From Cognaticolwellia beringensis (GTDB taxonomy: Bacteria; Pseudomonadota; Gammaproteobacteria; Enterobacterales; Alteromonadaceae), in contig NZ_CP020465.1 of the NCBI RefSeq assembly GCF_002076895.1, forward strand, positions 2,914,001 through 2,978,000: DNA of 64,000 nt, read 5' to 3'. How positions within the stretch are numbered: position 1 is the stretch's first letter; each line of letters starts with the position of its first letter. The notes under the pieces are model-generated. The model did no database searches. It was not told the origin of the DNA and was given only the letters and a program-made list of their open reading frames with translations. Shown here piece by piece: positions 36,053 through 47,406 of the stretch. The translations under genes were made by a program, and so were the position numbers.

Positions 36053-38662
36053 ATGTCTACAATATACCGTACAGGAACTTTAGCCCTTGCTGTTGGCTTA
36101 GCACTTGGTACATCACCTAGCTTTGCCGCCGGTTTTGAAGCTGTAGCAGAAAAAAAAGCTAGTGTTGAACGTATTGCCGTTTTAGGCTCTCGGTCAGCTC
36201 CGCGTTCGGTAGCTCAATCTCCTGTGCCAATTGATATTATCAGCGGGGATGAGTTAGGTAAAAATGCATCGAGTGATATGCTTGATATGTTAGTCGGTGC
36301 TATTCCATCTTTAAATGCACGCGCTCAACCAATTAGTGATGCTGCATCATTAATTCGCCCAGTAAACTTACGTGGTTTACCTTCAGATTCAACCTTAGTG
36401 CTTTTAAATGGTAAGCGTCGTCATCGTGCTTCAGTTATTGCTTTCCAAGGTGGTGGCATTAATGATGGTTCACAAGGTCCTGATATTTCGGTAATCCCGA
36501 GCGTTGCCATTAAGCAAATTGAAGTATTACGAGATGGTGCAGCCGCACAGTACGGCTCAGATGCTATTGCTGGAGTAATGAACTTTGTACTTAAAGATGA
36601 CGCTGACGGCGGTTCAATTTCAGTAAGACAAGGTTCATATTACGAGGGTGATGGCGATTCAACGGTCGTTGATGGTAACGTTGGTTTGCCTTTTATGAAA
36701 GATGGTTTTGTTAATTTAAGCTTCCAGATAAAAAATGCCGACGCAACAAGCCGAAGTGTACAACAATTTGAAGCTCAAAGTATTGCTGAAGCTGGCAATA
36801 CCTTTATCCAGAACCCAGTACAAATTTGGGGTAATCCCGAAATTAAAGATGATATTACCCTATTCGGTAATCTTGGTCTTGATTTAGGTGACGATAAAGC
36901 ATTTTATATGTTCGGTAACTATTCTAAGCGTAATGCTACAGGTGGCTTCTATTACCGTAACCCACATAACCGGGATAATGTCTTTTCAATCGATGGAGGA
37001 GAAACCTTGCTGGTTGGTGATGTTGGATTAGCCACAACAGGTGTGCCGAGTTGTTCATGGTCAAATGCTACGGCTGATGACCCTTTGGCGTCTTCAAATG
37101 TATCAGCCAATGTACCGAATGTATTAGACACAGCTGATTACCAAGCGATGGTAGCTGATGCTCATTGTTTCTCAATGAATCAAATTATGCCTGGCGGTTA
37201 TACGCCACAATTTGGCGGTGAAATTATAGATACATCGCTAACTGTTGGTACGAAAGGTGAGATTAACAGCGGTGTTTTAAAAGACTGGTTTTTTGATGTA
37301 AGTGGTTCTTTAGGTCGTAACGAATCGAAATTTAATTTGAGCAACACGTTAAACCCATCACTTGGTTTAGACACCCCCGTTAATTTCGACACAGGTAGCT
37401 ATATTCAAATGGAAAAAACTTTCAACTTTGATTTAGTTAAAGGTATTGAAATGGGCCTAGGAAGGCCTGTTAATGTTGCTATGGGGCTTGAATGGCGAGA
37501 AGAAAGCTTTGAAATTATCTCAGGTGAAGAAGCATCATGGAAAGCAGGCGCATATGCAGATCAGGGTTTCAATATTGGTTCACATGGTTTTAAAGGTTTT
37601 GGTCCTGAAACACAAGGTCGTAACGACCGCCGTAATGCGGCCGCTTATGTTGATGTAGAAGCTCATTTAACCGAAGCGCTTTTAGTTGGGGCGGCGCTTC
37701 GTCACGAAAGCTTTAATAGCTTTGGTAGTACTACCAATTACAAATTAACGGCACAATTAACTATTAGTGAAGAGATTTCAATTCGTGGCTCTCATAGTAC
37801 AGGTTTTAGAGCGCCAACAGTAGGTCAAGCCAATGTGACTAATACGCAAACCTCAATTGTTGGTGGCAACTTAATTCAATCATTTCTTGCACCGCCAACT
37901 AACATACTCTCTGCATTTTATGGTGGTAAAGAGTTAACACCAGAAATGTCAAAAAGTTTTGCTCTTGGCGGTGTGTATCAACACGGTAACTTCCTCTTTA
38001 CACTAGATTACTACAATATCGAAGTCATTGACCGATTAACACAGTCAAGCCAGGTTCCAGTATTAGCTGAAAATCACGCTCAACTTGCAGCGTTAGGTGT
38101 TGTTAATCCAGAGTTGATCTCGGCAGTAACATATTTTACCAATGATTTTGATACCACAACACAAGGTGTCGATGTTGTTGCAAACTATAATATGGCGTTA
38201 CTCGGTGGTAATACAGTATTGTCACTAGCGTATAATTGGACTGATACAAGGGTAGATAAATTTAACGTGGCAACCACGGATATTGGTAAAGTTCGCCGCT
38301 TAGAAGAAGGTATACCCGAAAATCGTGCAACTGTTACCATTGCTCAAAATTGGGAAAATTTAACTAGCTTTGTCCGTGTAAACTATTTTGGTGAATACTT
38401 TGCTACGCATGCCGATGATACTTGTGCTGAACCCGAATGTTTGAATGAAACGGGGGCTTCAGCCGTAACAATTGATGCTGAAGTGAGTTACTTGTTAAAT
38501 GATAGTATTACTTTATCAGCGGGAGCGAATAACATTTTTGATCAAGAAGCTCAAAAATTATCTGAGAATGCATCGGGTGAATTTGGTGCTCAATACTACG
38601 AAAGTGGTGCATTTGATTACAATGGTGGTTATTACTACGTAAAAGCAACTTATAACTTTTAA
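36053..38662 (+). CDS. TonB-dependent outer-membrane receptor 2
   Basis: 869 residues, paralogous to receptor 1 over its whole length. Signal peptide, ERIAVLGSRSAPRSV TonB-box region and plug motifs are nearly identical, while the external loops differ most. The loop around 320-380 is longer here and carries two Cys (PSCSWSNATADDP, DAHCFSMNQ); another Cys pair (DTCAEPECLNE) occurs near the C-terminus and has no counterpart in receptor 1. This pattern, conserved plug and barrel ends with divergent loops, suggests altered ligand preference after duplication. The leader AGGAAGAAATAAC matches that of receptor 1. Substrate unknown. Confidence 0.94.
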   Translation: MSTIYRTGTLALAVGLALGTSPSFAAGFEAVAEKKASVERIAVLGSRSAPRSVAQSPVPIDIISGDELGKNASSDMLDMLVGAIPSLNARAQPISDAASLIRPVNLRGLPSDSTLVLLNGKRRHRASVIAFQGGGINDGSQGPDISVIPSVAIKQIEVLRDGAAAQYGSDAIAGVMNFVLKDDADGGSISVRQGSYYEGDGDSTVVDGNVGLPFMKDGFVNLSFQIKNADATSRSVQQFEAQSIAEAGNTFIQNPVQIWGNPEIKDDITLFGNLGLDLGDDKAFYMFGNYSKRNATGGFYYRNPHNRDNVFSIDGGETLLVGDVGLATTGVPSCSWSNATADDPLASSNVSANVPNVLDTADYQAMVADAHCFSMNQIMPGGYTPQFGGEIIDTSLTVGTKGEINSGVLKDWFFDVSGSLGRNESKFNLSNTLNPSLGLDTPVNFDTGSYIQMEKTFNFDLVKGIEMGLGRPVNVAMGLEWREESFEIISGEEASWKAGAYADQGFNIGSHGFKGFGPETQGRNDRRNAAAYVDVEAHLTEALLVGAALRHESFNSFGSTTNYKLTAQLTISEEISIRGSHSTGFRAPTVGQANVTNTQTSIVGGNLIQSFLAPPTNILSAFYGGKELTPEMSKSFALGGVYQHGNFLFTLDYYNIEVIDRLTQSSQVPVLAENHAQLAALGVVNPELISAVTYFTNDFDTTTQGVDVVANYNMALLGGNTVLSLAYNWTDTRVDKFNVATTDIGKVRRLEEGIPENRATVTIAQNWENLTSFVRVNYFGEYFATHADDTCAEPECLNETGASAVTIDAEVSYLLNDSITLSAGANNIFDQEAQKLSENASGEFGAQYYESGAFDYNGGYYYVKATYNF

Positions 38663-38682
38663 TTTCAAAGTTACTTAAGTCT

Positions 38683-38713
38683 AAAAGCCATATTATTTGA
38701 TATGGCTTTTTTT
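38683..38713 (+). terminator. Terminator of TonB receptor 2
   Basis: AAAAGCCATAT TATTTG ATATGGCTTTTTTTTT, 20 bases after the stop. Paralogous to the terminator at 35657. Confidence 0.9.
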
Positions 38714-38836
38714 TTGCTGGGTATTTAGTGCTCTATCTGGGCTCTGTCTTGTGTAACATTGAATGTGAGTGATTTATTGTAAAACTAAGTAGAGGCTATT
38801 GGTTTTAATTACAGAACAAGCAAATTCTTGTATCAC

Positions 38837-40105
38837 TTACTCATTCATATTGTGCTCTTCGATATAACTTGTTTTAAACAACGTTAATGTATGTAGTCTT
38901 TGCTGTGCTATGGCTTCTTTAATAGCAAAGCCTTTTAAACCCTGTTCAACAAATGGCTTAGCTGTAATCTTATTTAGCAAAGTATAGGCACTAAAGAGGA
39001 AGTCTTTTTGGCGGTATTCACGCGATTCGAATCCCAAGCGGCCGGTAAAGTCAGCTTGGCAACAGAGTAAAAAGTCAGTAAATTCATCAGGCTTTCGCCA
39101 TACGTCTAATTGATCTAATAACTTTAAAATTGTACTCGGCTTTAATTCAAATACTTTATGCAGATGTAAGTGAAACTGGCACACTTTTAAAGCTAAGTTT
39201 TTATGTGCGCTCGGCACACGCAAACGAGAACACAGGGTTTCTATTAGCGGCAATCCTGCTGTTTCATGACCGGGGTGCGAGGGGAGTTTTACGTCTTCTG
39301 TTAATGACTTACCTAAATCATGACAAACACTGGCAAATCTGATGGTAGTTTTATCAGATAATAATACCGCTTGCTTTAGTACCATCATGGTATGTATACC
39401 AGAACAAATTTCCGGGTGCCATTTTTCTGGGTTAGGTATGCCCCATAAATTATGCAAGTCAGGCCATATGGATTTCAGTGCTTGGCATTGGTAAAGCACT
39501 TGAAAAAACACTTCAGGATTCTTTTCTCCAAGACTACGCTCCATTTCTTGCCAGATACGTTCGCCGGAAAGACTGAGTAATTCGCCACTTTCACTTAATT
39601 GAGTCATTAGTGCGAGTGTTTCAGGCGCTATTACAAAGCCATACTCATGATATCGTGCTGCAAATCGTGCTACACGTAAGACACGGAGTGGATCTTCAAT
39701 AAAAGCCTGTGATACATGACGTAATACGCGATTTTTCAAGTCTACTTGCCCGTTATACGGATCAATTATTTTACCGTGTTCGTCCATTGCCATGGCATTT
39801 ATGGTGAGATCTCGGCGCAGTAAGTCTTCTTCAAGTGTTACGTCGGGTGAAGCATTGCAATTAAAGCCCGTATAACCTTGTCCTGCTTTTTTCTCTGTGC
39901 GGGCTAGGGCATATTCTTGCTTACTTTTAGGATGTAGGAATACTGGGAAGTCTTTTCCTACTTGTAAAAAACCAAGGCGAAGCATTTCCTCAACACTAGC
40001 GCCGACAACCACATAGTCCTTATCAACAGCTGCGCGATTAAGTAAGGCGTCGCGAACGGCACCGCCGACTAAAAAAGTGTTTAGCTGCTGGGTTATATCT
40101 GCCAT
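38837..40105 (-). CDS. cca: CCA-adding tRNA nucleotidyltransferase, multifunctional
   Basis: 422 residues, close to the 412 of E. coli Cca. Class II nucleotidyltransferase motifs: VGGAVRDALL, the catalytic D-x-D in DKDYVVVG, RRDLTINAMA, and the nucleotide-selecting EDPLRVLRVARFAARY. A C-terminal HD domain is present (SVCHDLGKSLTED, SHPGHETAGLPLIETL). The enzyme adds or repairs the 3' CCA of tRNAs; the HD domain gives phosphatase and phosphodiesterase activities in E. coli. Its 3' end has been copied into the gap between the two TonB receptor genes. It is divergent from the GspAB gene across a MITE-like element. Confidence 0.95.
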   Translation of the reverse strand: MADITQQLNTFLVGGAVRDALLNRAAVDKDYVVVGASVEEMLRLGFLQVGKDFPVFLHPKSKQEYALARTEKKAGQGYTGFNCNASPDVTLEEDLLRRDLTINAMAMDEHGKIIDPYNGQVDLKNRVLRHVSQAFIEDPLRVLRVARFAARYHEYGFVIAPETLALMTQLSESGELLSLSGERIWQEMERSLGEKNPEVFFQVLYQCQALKSIWPDLHNLWGIPNPEKWHPEICSGIHTMMVLKQAVLLSDKTTIRFASVCHDLGKSLTEDVKLPSHPGHETAGLPLIETLCSRLRVPSAHKNLALKVCQFHLHLHKVFELKPSTILKLLDQLDVWRKPDEFTDFLLCCQADFTGRLGFESREYRQKDFLFSAYTLLNKITAKPFVEQGLKGFAIKEAIAQQRLHTLTLFKTSYIEEHNMNE

Positions 40106-40170
40106 TAAGTGCTTTAAACCTCTGAAAATAATAATTTAATAATATGGGGTTATTATAGCAATAAACTTTA

Positions 40171-40332
40171 ATACCAATTTGATTAATTAAGTGATCTACT
40201 TTTTCATGAGGGAAAATGGAAAATGATAAGGCATAAAATTTAGTCAGTAGTAATTCTACTTATAAATTTTATAACGTCGTCATTATTCATTTTAACCATT
40301 AAAAATGAGCCGTTAATTAATCAACTTGGTAT
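40171..40332 (-). mobile_element. MITE-like element, copy 3, inverted
   Basis: 162 bp, the reverse complement of copies 1 and 2. It begins ATACCAATTTGATTAATTAA and ends TTAATTAATCAACTTGGTAT. It fills most of the gap between cca and the GspAB fusion gene and ends 80 bases before the likely start of the latter, so it may contribute to that promoter region. Confidence 0.8.
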
Positions 40333-40412
40333 AACACAATAGCACGTGATTTTTGACATATGAACGCGTACAAGGTAATTTCACTGGGTCGATCCCTCAG
40401 TTAATATTTGCT

Positions 40413-42071
40413 ATGTATACTAGTTATTTTGGTTTAGAAGAAAAGCCGTTTTCAATTGCACCAAATCCCGATTATTTGTTTATGAGCGACAGGCACCGTG
40501 AAGCGCTCAATCACTTAACTTATGGCTTAGGTGATACGGGTGGTTTCGTTCTGTTAACCGGCGAGGTTGGAACAGGAAAAACTACGCTTAGCCGTCGTTT
40601 AATGGAAAATTTGCCAGAAAATACTCAAGCCGCTTTTATTCTTAATCCTACATTATCAAGCCAAGAGTTGTTAGCGACCCTGTGTGATGAATTAAAAATT
40701 CGCTACCGAAAAACGGGCGCAACGTTAAAAACGTTAACCGATAAAATTCAACAGAAATTACTTAAAAACCATAGTGACAATATTAATACCTTGTTGATTA
40801 TTGATGAAGCCCAGCATTTACAGCCTGAAGTTTTAGAGCAGCTCCGCCTGTTAACGAATTTAGAAACTAATACTAAAAAACTCTTACAAGTCATTTTGAT
40901 TGGTCAACCTGAATTGCAGCAGTTATTGCAGCGACGAGACTTACGACAATTGGCGCAAAGAATAACCGCGCGCTATCATTTGTTGCCACTTAATAAACAA
41001 GAAGTTGCCCAGTACCTTAAACACCGTTTGTCGGTGGCAAAATGTTTTCGTAATATTTTTGATAAAAGTGCTGTGAGCGCCATCCATAAAACTTGCAATG
41101 GTATACCACGTTTAATGAATCTGTTAGCAGAGCGCTCTTTGATGAACGCCTATAACAGTAACAATGCCGTGGTTAATCGAAAAATTGTACTACAAGCTGC
41201 TCACGATGCCTTAGGTGATGAATTTGAAGTCACCCCGTGGTGGAATAATTCATTTATAAAAGCTGGCAGCCTTATTACTTTGTTAGGCTTAGTTTTAGCG
41301 ATCGGTATTTGGTGGGGAACTCATCAACCCCTGAGAATAACAAACCCAACTATCGTTGATATAAATAAACTTGTGGCTGTTGATACGCAAAAGCCTCAAT
41401 CGGGTCAAAAAGAAATCACAGCAGAAATAAGTAAATTACCAGCTGTAACTACTATTGGTGCAAGTGACAGCGACACTAAAGTAATTGCCTCAGAGCTTGC
41501 TAGCGAGACAAGATTAGCGAGAACAGAAACTGAGAATGTGGCAGCTAATGTTAATGATGCAACATTACTTAAAACTTCAAATACTATTGACGCTAAATTA
41601 GCTAATAAAGTCGATGATAATAGCCAATTTATAGCGGATGAAAAGAACTTAGCTAATACGCAAAAAACAGCACAGGTGCCAAAAGTTACAGCTAAAAAGG
41701 TAGCGCCCAACAATTTTATGGTTGAAGCTGAAGAGGGCGTTTCAGATGCGTTGTTAGCAAGTTTTAAGTCAGCTATTGAACAAACGAAACAAGGTAACGA
41801 ATCAAGCGATAATGTCACAACAGATACTAGTGAGTTAATACCGCTGACGCAAATGCCAACTTGGGTGCAAGACGGTGTACCGTCATTAGAATTTGAAATG
41901 CATATTTATGCCAGTGATGGTCAAGGCTGGATAAGGGTTAATGGCCGCGATCGCTATGAAGGGGATTATATAAGCCGTGAATTACTGCTTAATGAAATAC
42001 TGCCACAAAAGGTAGTATTGAGCTTTCGAGGTGAAAAATTTACGATGGCTGCGTTATCTTCTTGGAATTAG
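40413..42071 (+). CDS. GspA-GspB fusion: AAA ATPase with C-terminal GspB domain (type II secretion)
   Basis: 552 residues from ATG 40413 (MYTSYFGLEEKPFSIAPNP), the usual ExeA/GspA N-terminus; the frame is open 20 codons further upstream but without support. An AAA ATPase has Walker A GEVGTGKTT (about 50) and Walker B LLIIDEAQ (about 130). A membrane segment lies at about 284-304 (SLITLLGLVLAIGIWWGT), then a Thr/Ser/Ala-rich periplasmic linker. The last 60 residues (FEMHIYASDGQGWIRVNGRD, LLNEILPQKVVLSFRGE) match the GspB C-terminal domain. GspA and GspB together help place the secretin GspD through peptidoglycan and are usually separate proteins. No other gsp genes lie nearby. Confidence 0.85.
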   Translation: MYTSYFGLEEKPFSIAPNPDYLFMSDRHREALNHLTYGLGDTGGFVLLTGEVGTGKTTLSRRLMENLPENTQAAFILNPTLSSQELLATLCDELKIRYRKTGATLKTLTDKIQQKLLKNHSDNINTLLIIDEAQHLQPEVLEQLRLLTNLETNTKKLLQVILIGQPELQQLLQRRDLRQLAQRITARYHLLPLNKQEVAQYLKHRLSVAKCFRNIFDKSAVSAIHKTCNGIPRLMNLLAERSLMNAYNSNNAVVNRKIVLQAAHDALGDEFEVTPWWNNSFIKAGSLITLLGLVLAIGIWWGTHQPLRITNPTIVDINKLVAVDTQKPQSGQKEITAEISKLPAVTTIGASDSDTKVIASELASETRLARTETENVAANVNDATLLKTSNTIDAKLANKVDDNSQFIADEKNLANTQKTAQVPKVTAKKVAPNNFMVEAEEGVSDALLASFKSAIEQTKQGNESSDNVTTDTSELIPLTQMPTWVQDGVPSLEFEMHIYASDGQGWIRVNGRDRYEGDYISRELLLNEILPQKVVLSFRGEKFTMAALSSWN

Positions 42072-42110
42072 TGTTACCTATAGATGAACAGCTTGGTTAG
42101 GAAACTATGT

Positions 42111-42139
42111 GAGCCACCAGACGTGAAGCCTGATGGCTC
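42111..42139 (+). terminator. Terminator of the GspAB gene
   Basis: GAGCCACCAGAC GTGAA GCCTGATGGCTC hairpin with mismatches, followed by TTGTTATTT, 40 bases after the GspAB stop. It sits between convergent genes. Confidence 0.65.
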
Positions 42140-42166
42140 TTGTTATTTACTTAATGCAAAGCTTAC

Positions 42167-42763
42167 TTATTGCCAAGCTGGTATTTTAGCTTCATAACTT
42201 TCTATTTTAGCAATTTTATTTAACGTCCAGCCGACACTATCAACACCATTCTCTAAACAGTACTTGTGAAAAGGTGTCATGGTGAAATTATATTGCGCAT
42301 TTGCTGTTTTAACTGTGCTTGCTGTTAAATCAACGGTAAGATGTTGCAGACCATCTTTTGATTGCTTAAATAGTTCCGTTATTTCAGCTTCTGTTAATGT
42401 AATCGGCAAAATGCCAATGTTGATACAGTTACCATAGAAAATATCGGCAAAGCTAGAGGCGATAATCACTTTAAAACCATACTCTTGTAATGCCCAAGGT
42501 GCATGTTCTCGACTTGAGCCACAACCAAAGTTTTCGCCCGTTAATAAAATGCTAGCACCTTGATATTTTGGATTATTCAGAATAAATTCAGGATTATCTA
42601 CTTTGCCTTCATTATCTAAATAGCGCCAATCATTAAATAAATGCTGGCCAAATCCTGTTCGCGTAGTTTTTTGTAAAAACTGTTTCGGGATTATTTGATC
42701 GGTATCGACATTTGCTGCGTCCAATGGCACAACTAAACCATAATGTTGGGTAAAATTTTCCAT
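42167..42763 (-). CDS. leuD: 3-isopropylmalate dehydratase small subunit LeuD
   Basis: 198 residues, against 201 in E. coli. Recognisable blocks: [23 protein letters not shown], the substrate loop [17 protein letters not shown] and [19 protein letters not shown]. With LeuC it isomerises 2-isopropylmalate to 3-isopropylmalate. The ATG lies one base after the leuC stop (TAG-C-ATG), with AAGGAG for leuD inside the end of leuC, so translation is coupled. It is the last gene of leuABCD and converges on the GspAB gene. Confidence 0.97.
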   Translation of the reverse strand: MENFTQHYGLVVPLDAANVDTDQIIPKQFLQKTTRTGFGQHLFNDWRYLDNEGKVDNPEFILNNPKYQGASILLTGENFGCGSSREHAPWALQEYGFKVIIASSFADIFYGNCINIGILPITLTEAEITELFKQSKDGLQHLTVDLTASTVKTANAQYNFTMTPFHKYCLENGVDSVGWTLNKIAKIESYEAKIPAWQ

Positions 42764-42764
42764 G

Positions 42765-44183
42765 CTATGCTCCTTGAACTTGTTTGTTAATAGTCGTTAA
42801 GTCGACAAAGTGTCCTGCAATAGCAGAGGCAGCGGCTAACTCAGGGCTAACTAAATGTGTACGGCTACCACGGCCTTGTCGGCCTTCAAAGTTACGATTA
42901 CTGGTAGAAGCACAACGGTCGCCTTCGGTTAACACGTCATCATTCATGCCTAAACACATTGAACAACCAGGTAAGCGCCATTCAAAACCTGCATCAATAA
43001 AAGTTTGTGCTAAGCCTTCAGCTTCGGCTTGTGCTTTAACGCGGTAAGAGCCAGGAACTACAATAGCATCAACTGTTGGAGATACTTTTTTACCTTTGGC
43101 AATCGCTGCTGCAGCACGTAAATCTTCAATTCTAGAGTTCGTACATGAGCCAATAAACACTTTATTGATCGTGATATCAGTAATTTTTGTACCCGCGGTT
43201 AAGCCCATGTATTTTAAGGCTGCAACACAAGACTCGCGCTCTACAGGGTCAGAAAAGTCTTCTGGTGATGGCACAACATTATCAACTTGGGTCACTTGAC
43301 CCGGTGTTGTTCCCCAAGTAACTTGGGTTTTAATGTCTTTTGCTTCAAGCGTTAAATAGCTATCAAAAGTTGCATCAGTATCTGATCTTAGCTGTTTCCA
43401 ATCATTCACCGCTTGCTCCCATACTTCGCCTTTTGGCGAGTAATCTTTGCCCTTTAAGTATTCAAAAGTGGTTTCGTCTGGCGCGATAAGGCCCGCTTTA
43501 GCACCAAATTCAATACTCATATTACACACCGTCATGCGCTCTTCCATGGTTAAGCGCTCAATAGCATCACCACAGTATTCAACTACATAACCGGTTGCGC
43601 CTGCGCTGCCAGTTTTGCCAATAATCGCTAAGATAATATCTTTAGCGCTGATGCCAGGAGCGACTTGGCCTTTTACTTCAATTCGCATGGTTTTAGCTTT
43701 TGTTTGACGTAAAGTTTGAGTAGCAAATACATGCTCAACTTCAGAGGTACCAATACCAAATGCTAAAGCGCCAAAAGCACCATGTGTAGCAGTATGCGAG
43801 TCACCACAAACAATAACCGTACCGGGTAACGTTAAGCCAAGTTCCGGCCCCATTACATGCACAACACCTTGGTTTTTATGGCCCATGCCAAATAATTCAA
43901 TACCGAATTCTTTACAATTTTTTTCTAATGTACGTAATTGATTTGCTGCACCTTCACCCGCGGCATTAATTTCAATGGAACGAGTAGAAATATTATGATC
44001 CATTGTCGCGATGGTACGTTCAGGGTGGCGTAATACACGATTATGAAATTTTAAATTGGCAAAAGCTTGTGGTGAAGTCACTTCATGGATTAAGTGACGA
44101 TCAACGAAGATCAATGGTGTCTCGTCGGCTTTTTCTTCAATGACATGACTTTGCCATAATTTTTCGTATAAGGTGGTTGCCAT
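42765..44183 (-). CDS. leuC: 3-isopropylmalate dehydratase large subunit LeuC
   Basis: 472 residues from the ATG at 44183 ([14 protein letters not shown]), which has CAGGAG upstream. The frame is open to 44282, but that extension lies inside leuB and has no support. Aconitase-family signatures: [20 protein letters not shown], the [4Fe-4S] ligands in [17 protein letters not shown] and [13 protein letters not shown], and [20 protein letters not shown]. The leuB-leuC junction is TAG-C-ATG, the same one-base spacing as leuC-leuD. Function as for LeuD. Confidence 0.97.
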   Translation of the reverse strand: MATTLYEKLWQSHVIEEKADETPLIFVDRHLIHEVTSPQAFANLKFHNRVLRHPERTIATMDHNISTRSIEINAAGEGAANQLRTLEKNCKEFGIELFGMGHKNQGVVHVMGPELGLTLPGTVIVCGDSHTATHGAFGALAFGIGTSEVEHVFATQTLRQTKAKTMRIEVKGQVAPGISAKDIILAIIGKTGSAGATGYVVEYCGDAIERLTMEERMTVCNMSIEFGAKAGLIAPDETTFEYLKGKDYSPKGEVWEQAVNDWKQLRSDTDATFDSYLTLEAKDIKTQVTWGTTPGQVTQVDNVVPSPEDFSDPVERESCVAALKYMGLTAGTKITDITINKVFIGSCTNSRIEDLRAAAAIAKGKKVSPTVDAIVVPGSYRVKAQAEAEGLAQTFIDAGFEWRLPGCSMCLGMNDDVLTEGDRCASTSNRNFEGRQGRGSRTHLVSPELAAASAIAGHFVDLTTINKQVQGA

Positions 44184-44184
44184 G

Positions 44185-45303
<1,119 letters not shown>

Positions 45304-45337
45304 TTAAACCTATAAATATATTAATTGAATTTAATTT

Positions 45338-45363
45338 AAGACTAGCTAAGTTTAGCTAGTCTT
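45338..45363 (-). terminator. Hairpin in the leuA-leuB gap
   Basis: AAGACTAGCTAA GT TTAGCTAGTCTT is a perfect 12-bp stem. On the minus strand it is followed by only a mixed TTAAATTAAATT run, so it may attenuate or stabilise rather than stop transcription. Confidence 0.5.
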
Positions 45364-45384
45364 TATCTGTTTATATTGATTTGG

Positions 45385-46992
45385 CTATATTTGGTTTTGA
45401 CCATCAATAGCCGCTTCTTTTACAAACTCGATATTTTGTTCTGTTTTTAGCTCAGTTTTAAGCTCGGCAATGGTAATAGCACGATGAATACCGTTAAGCG
45501 CATTAACTAAGGCATGGCCTGAAGCTTTAATAACGTCGGTATCTAAGCCGTAGCCATGAAAATTCCGGCCTTGCCACGAGACAACAATATCGGCTTTACC
45601 TAAACCATCTTCACCTTCACCTTTGTTTGAAATTTTGTAATCGCTTACTTCAAATTCAATATCAATGGCTTTTTTAATTGCTCGATAAAGGGCATCTACA
45701 GGACCATTACCGGTTGCAGAAACGATTTTATGTTCATCGCCGATGGCAAGTTTGATGCTCGAAGTAGCAAACTCACTACCGCCGCTTTGCACGTTTACCG
45801 TTTGTAAGCGATAAAAGTCTTGCTGGTCTTGTTGTTTAATATTAAATAGTAAAGCTTCTAAGTCATCATCGAAGACTTGGCCTTTTTTATCCGCTAAGGC
45901 TAAAAAGTCAGCATAAAGTGTTTCTATTTCATAATCAGACTCTTGATAACCTAAGCTTTCCATACGATGTTTAATAACATGTCGACCACTGCGCGAGGTT
46001 AGATTCAACTTGGTTTTACTGATACCGACACTTTCTGGTGTCATAATCTCATATGTATTACTGGCTTTTAGCATTCCATCTTGATGTATCCCCGAAGAAT
46101 GACTAAAAGCATTACCGCCAACAATCGCTTTATTTAACTGTACTGGCATATTACAAAGTTGACTGACTAATTTTGACGTACGGGCAATTTCGTGATGATT
46201 AATTTGAGTATGCACGCCCAATAATTCATGGCGAGTTTTCATAATCATGGCGACTTCTTCAAGTGAACAATTACCTGCACGCTCACCAATGCCGTTAATG
46301 GTACATTCAATTTGCCTTGCACCGGCTTGCACTGCTGACATTGAGTTAGCTACGGCTAAACCTAAATCATTATGACAATGCACAGAGATAACCGCTTTAT
46401 CAATATTAGGTACGCGATTAAATAAAGTTTCGATAATGCCGCCAAATTCGTTTGGTAAAGTATAACCCACCGTATCAGGAATATTGACGGTTGTAGCACC
46501 CGCTATAATGGCTTGTTCAACCATGCGGCATAAGTTGTCGATTGGGGTTCTACCCGCATCTTCACAGGAGAACTCGACATCATCGGTAAAGCGACGGGCA
46601 TATTTAATGGCATGTATTGCCATGGCTTGCACATCAGCAAAGCTTTTTTTCAATTTTTGTTGAACATGCACATCAGAAGTAGAAATGAAGGTATGAATAC
46701 GAAATTGATCTGCAGGCTTCAAGGCATCTGCACAGGCTTTAATATCAGCTTCAACCGCTCGCGCTAAGGCACAAACTCGAGCGTTTTTCACTGTGCGTGC
46801 AATCTCTTGTACAGACTGGAAATCACCCGGTGACGATACTGGAAAACCCACTTCCATAATGTCGACACCTAAACGTTCAATAGCGTGTGCTATTTGTAAC
46901 TTTTCGTGTACCGATAAACTCGCGTTCAATGCCTGTTCGCCATCACGTAATGTTGTGTCAAAAATAATTACTTTATCGTTAGAAATGCCCAT
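45385..46992 (-). CDS. leuA: 2-isopropylmalate synthase LeuA
   Basis: 535 residues. An HMGL-like barrel carries [39 protein letters not shown] with the metal-binding HxH, and [20 protein letters not shown]. The C-terminal regulatory LeuA dimer domain (about 390-510) would bind leucine for feedback inhibition. It condenses 2-ketoisovalerate with acetyl-CoA, the committed step of leucine synthesis. It is first in leuABCD and is preceded by a leader peptide and attenuator. Confidence 0.97.
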   Translation of the reverse strand: MGISNDKVIIFDTTLRDGEQALNASLSVHEKLQIAHAIERLGVDIMEVGFPVSSPGDFQSVQEIARTVKNARVCALARAVEADIKACADALKPADQFRIHTFISTSDVHVQQKLKKSFADVQAMAIHAIKYARRFTDDVEFSCEDAGRTPIDNLCRMVEQAIIAGATTVNIPDTVGYTLPNEFGGIIETLFNRVPNIDKAVISVHCHNDLGLAVANSMSAVQAGARQIECTINGIGERAGNCSLEEVAMIMKTRHELLGVHTQINHHEIARTSKLVSQLCNMPVQLNKAIVGGNAFSHSSGIHQDGMLKASNTYEIMTPESVGISKTKLNLTSRSGRHVIKHRMESLGYQESDYEIETLYADFLALADKKGQVFDDDLEALLFNIKQQDQQDFYRLQTVNVQSGGSEFATSSIKLAIGDEHKIVSATGNGPVDALYRAIKKAIDIEFEVSDYKISNKGEGEDGLGKADIVVSWQGRNFHGYGLDTDVIKASGHALVNALNGIHRAITIAELKTELKTEQNIEFVKEAAIDGQNQI

Positions 46993-47033
46993 GTTTGTCC
47001 CTGATTTAAAAGTGTTTACGCTAAATAACGAGC

Positions 47034-47065
47034 ATAAAAAAACCCGCGTTGAATAGCGCGGGTTT
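47034..47065 (-). terminator. leu operon attenuator terminator
   Basis: AAACCCGCG / CGCGGGTTT stem with loop TTGAATAG, followed on the minus strand by seven T. It lies between the leader peptide and leuA. The leader tail (GCGCGGC at the leader stop) could pair with the terminator arm to form an alternative fold. Confidence 0.85.
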
Positions 47066-47108
47066 AGTGTTTTATTATGTTATCTATTTATTTTTCAAGC
47101 AATAAAAC

Positions 47109-47171
47109 CTAGCCGCGCGTTGATAATGCGAGGAGGAGGTTAATTCGAATCATGTTAGTGAAATTTTTCAT
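47109..47171 (-). CDS. leuL: leu operon leader peptide LeuL
   Basis: A 20-codon ORF, MKNFTNMIRINLLLALSTRG, with an internal ATG at 47153 giving a 14-codon form. It holds three consecutive Leu codons (CTC CTC CTC) and then GCA TTA, so four Leu in five codons, followed by an attenuator hairpin and leuA. This is the classical arrangement for leucine-tRNA-dependent attenuation as in E. coli leuL. CTC is a likely rare codon in this AT-rich genome, which would sharpen the response; that is an inference. Confidence 0.85.
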   Translation of the reverse strand: MKNFTNMIRINLLLALSTRG

Positions 47172-47218
47172 TTATGCTTTTGCTTAAGTTTTTTGTTTAA
47201 TAAATAGTGAGTACGTTA

Positions 47219-47248
47219 TTAATAGCGCACTTATCACTGTGATGTCAA
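47219..47248 (-). promoter_or_regulatory. Promoter of the leu operon
   Basis: Read on the minus strand: TTGACA (47248-47243), a 17-base spacer, then CTATTA, overlapping TATTAA at 18. The start point would be about 40 bases before the leader peptide. Confidence 0.7.
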
Positions 47249-47406
47249 TTGTGATTTTGTTATATATTATAAGTTATAAGGTTTTTTTTCTGTATATAAC
47301 CTTATTCTTAAGTTTGATCTTAAGTTTGATTTATCTGTAGCTGATTTTTAACATATATCTTGCTAATATCTGCGATTCTATAATTGCACTATTTGATGAG
47401 CCAAAA

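Noticed and set aside
41405..41818. Minus-strand ORF of 137 codons inside the GspAB gene
   Set aside because: It is antisense to the low-complexity linker of GspAB; its apparent hydrophobicity reflects the complement of Thr/Ala/Lys codons.
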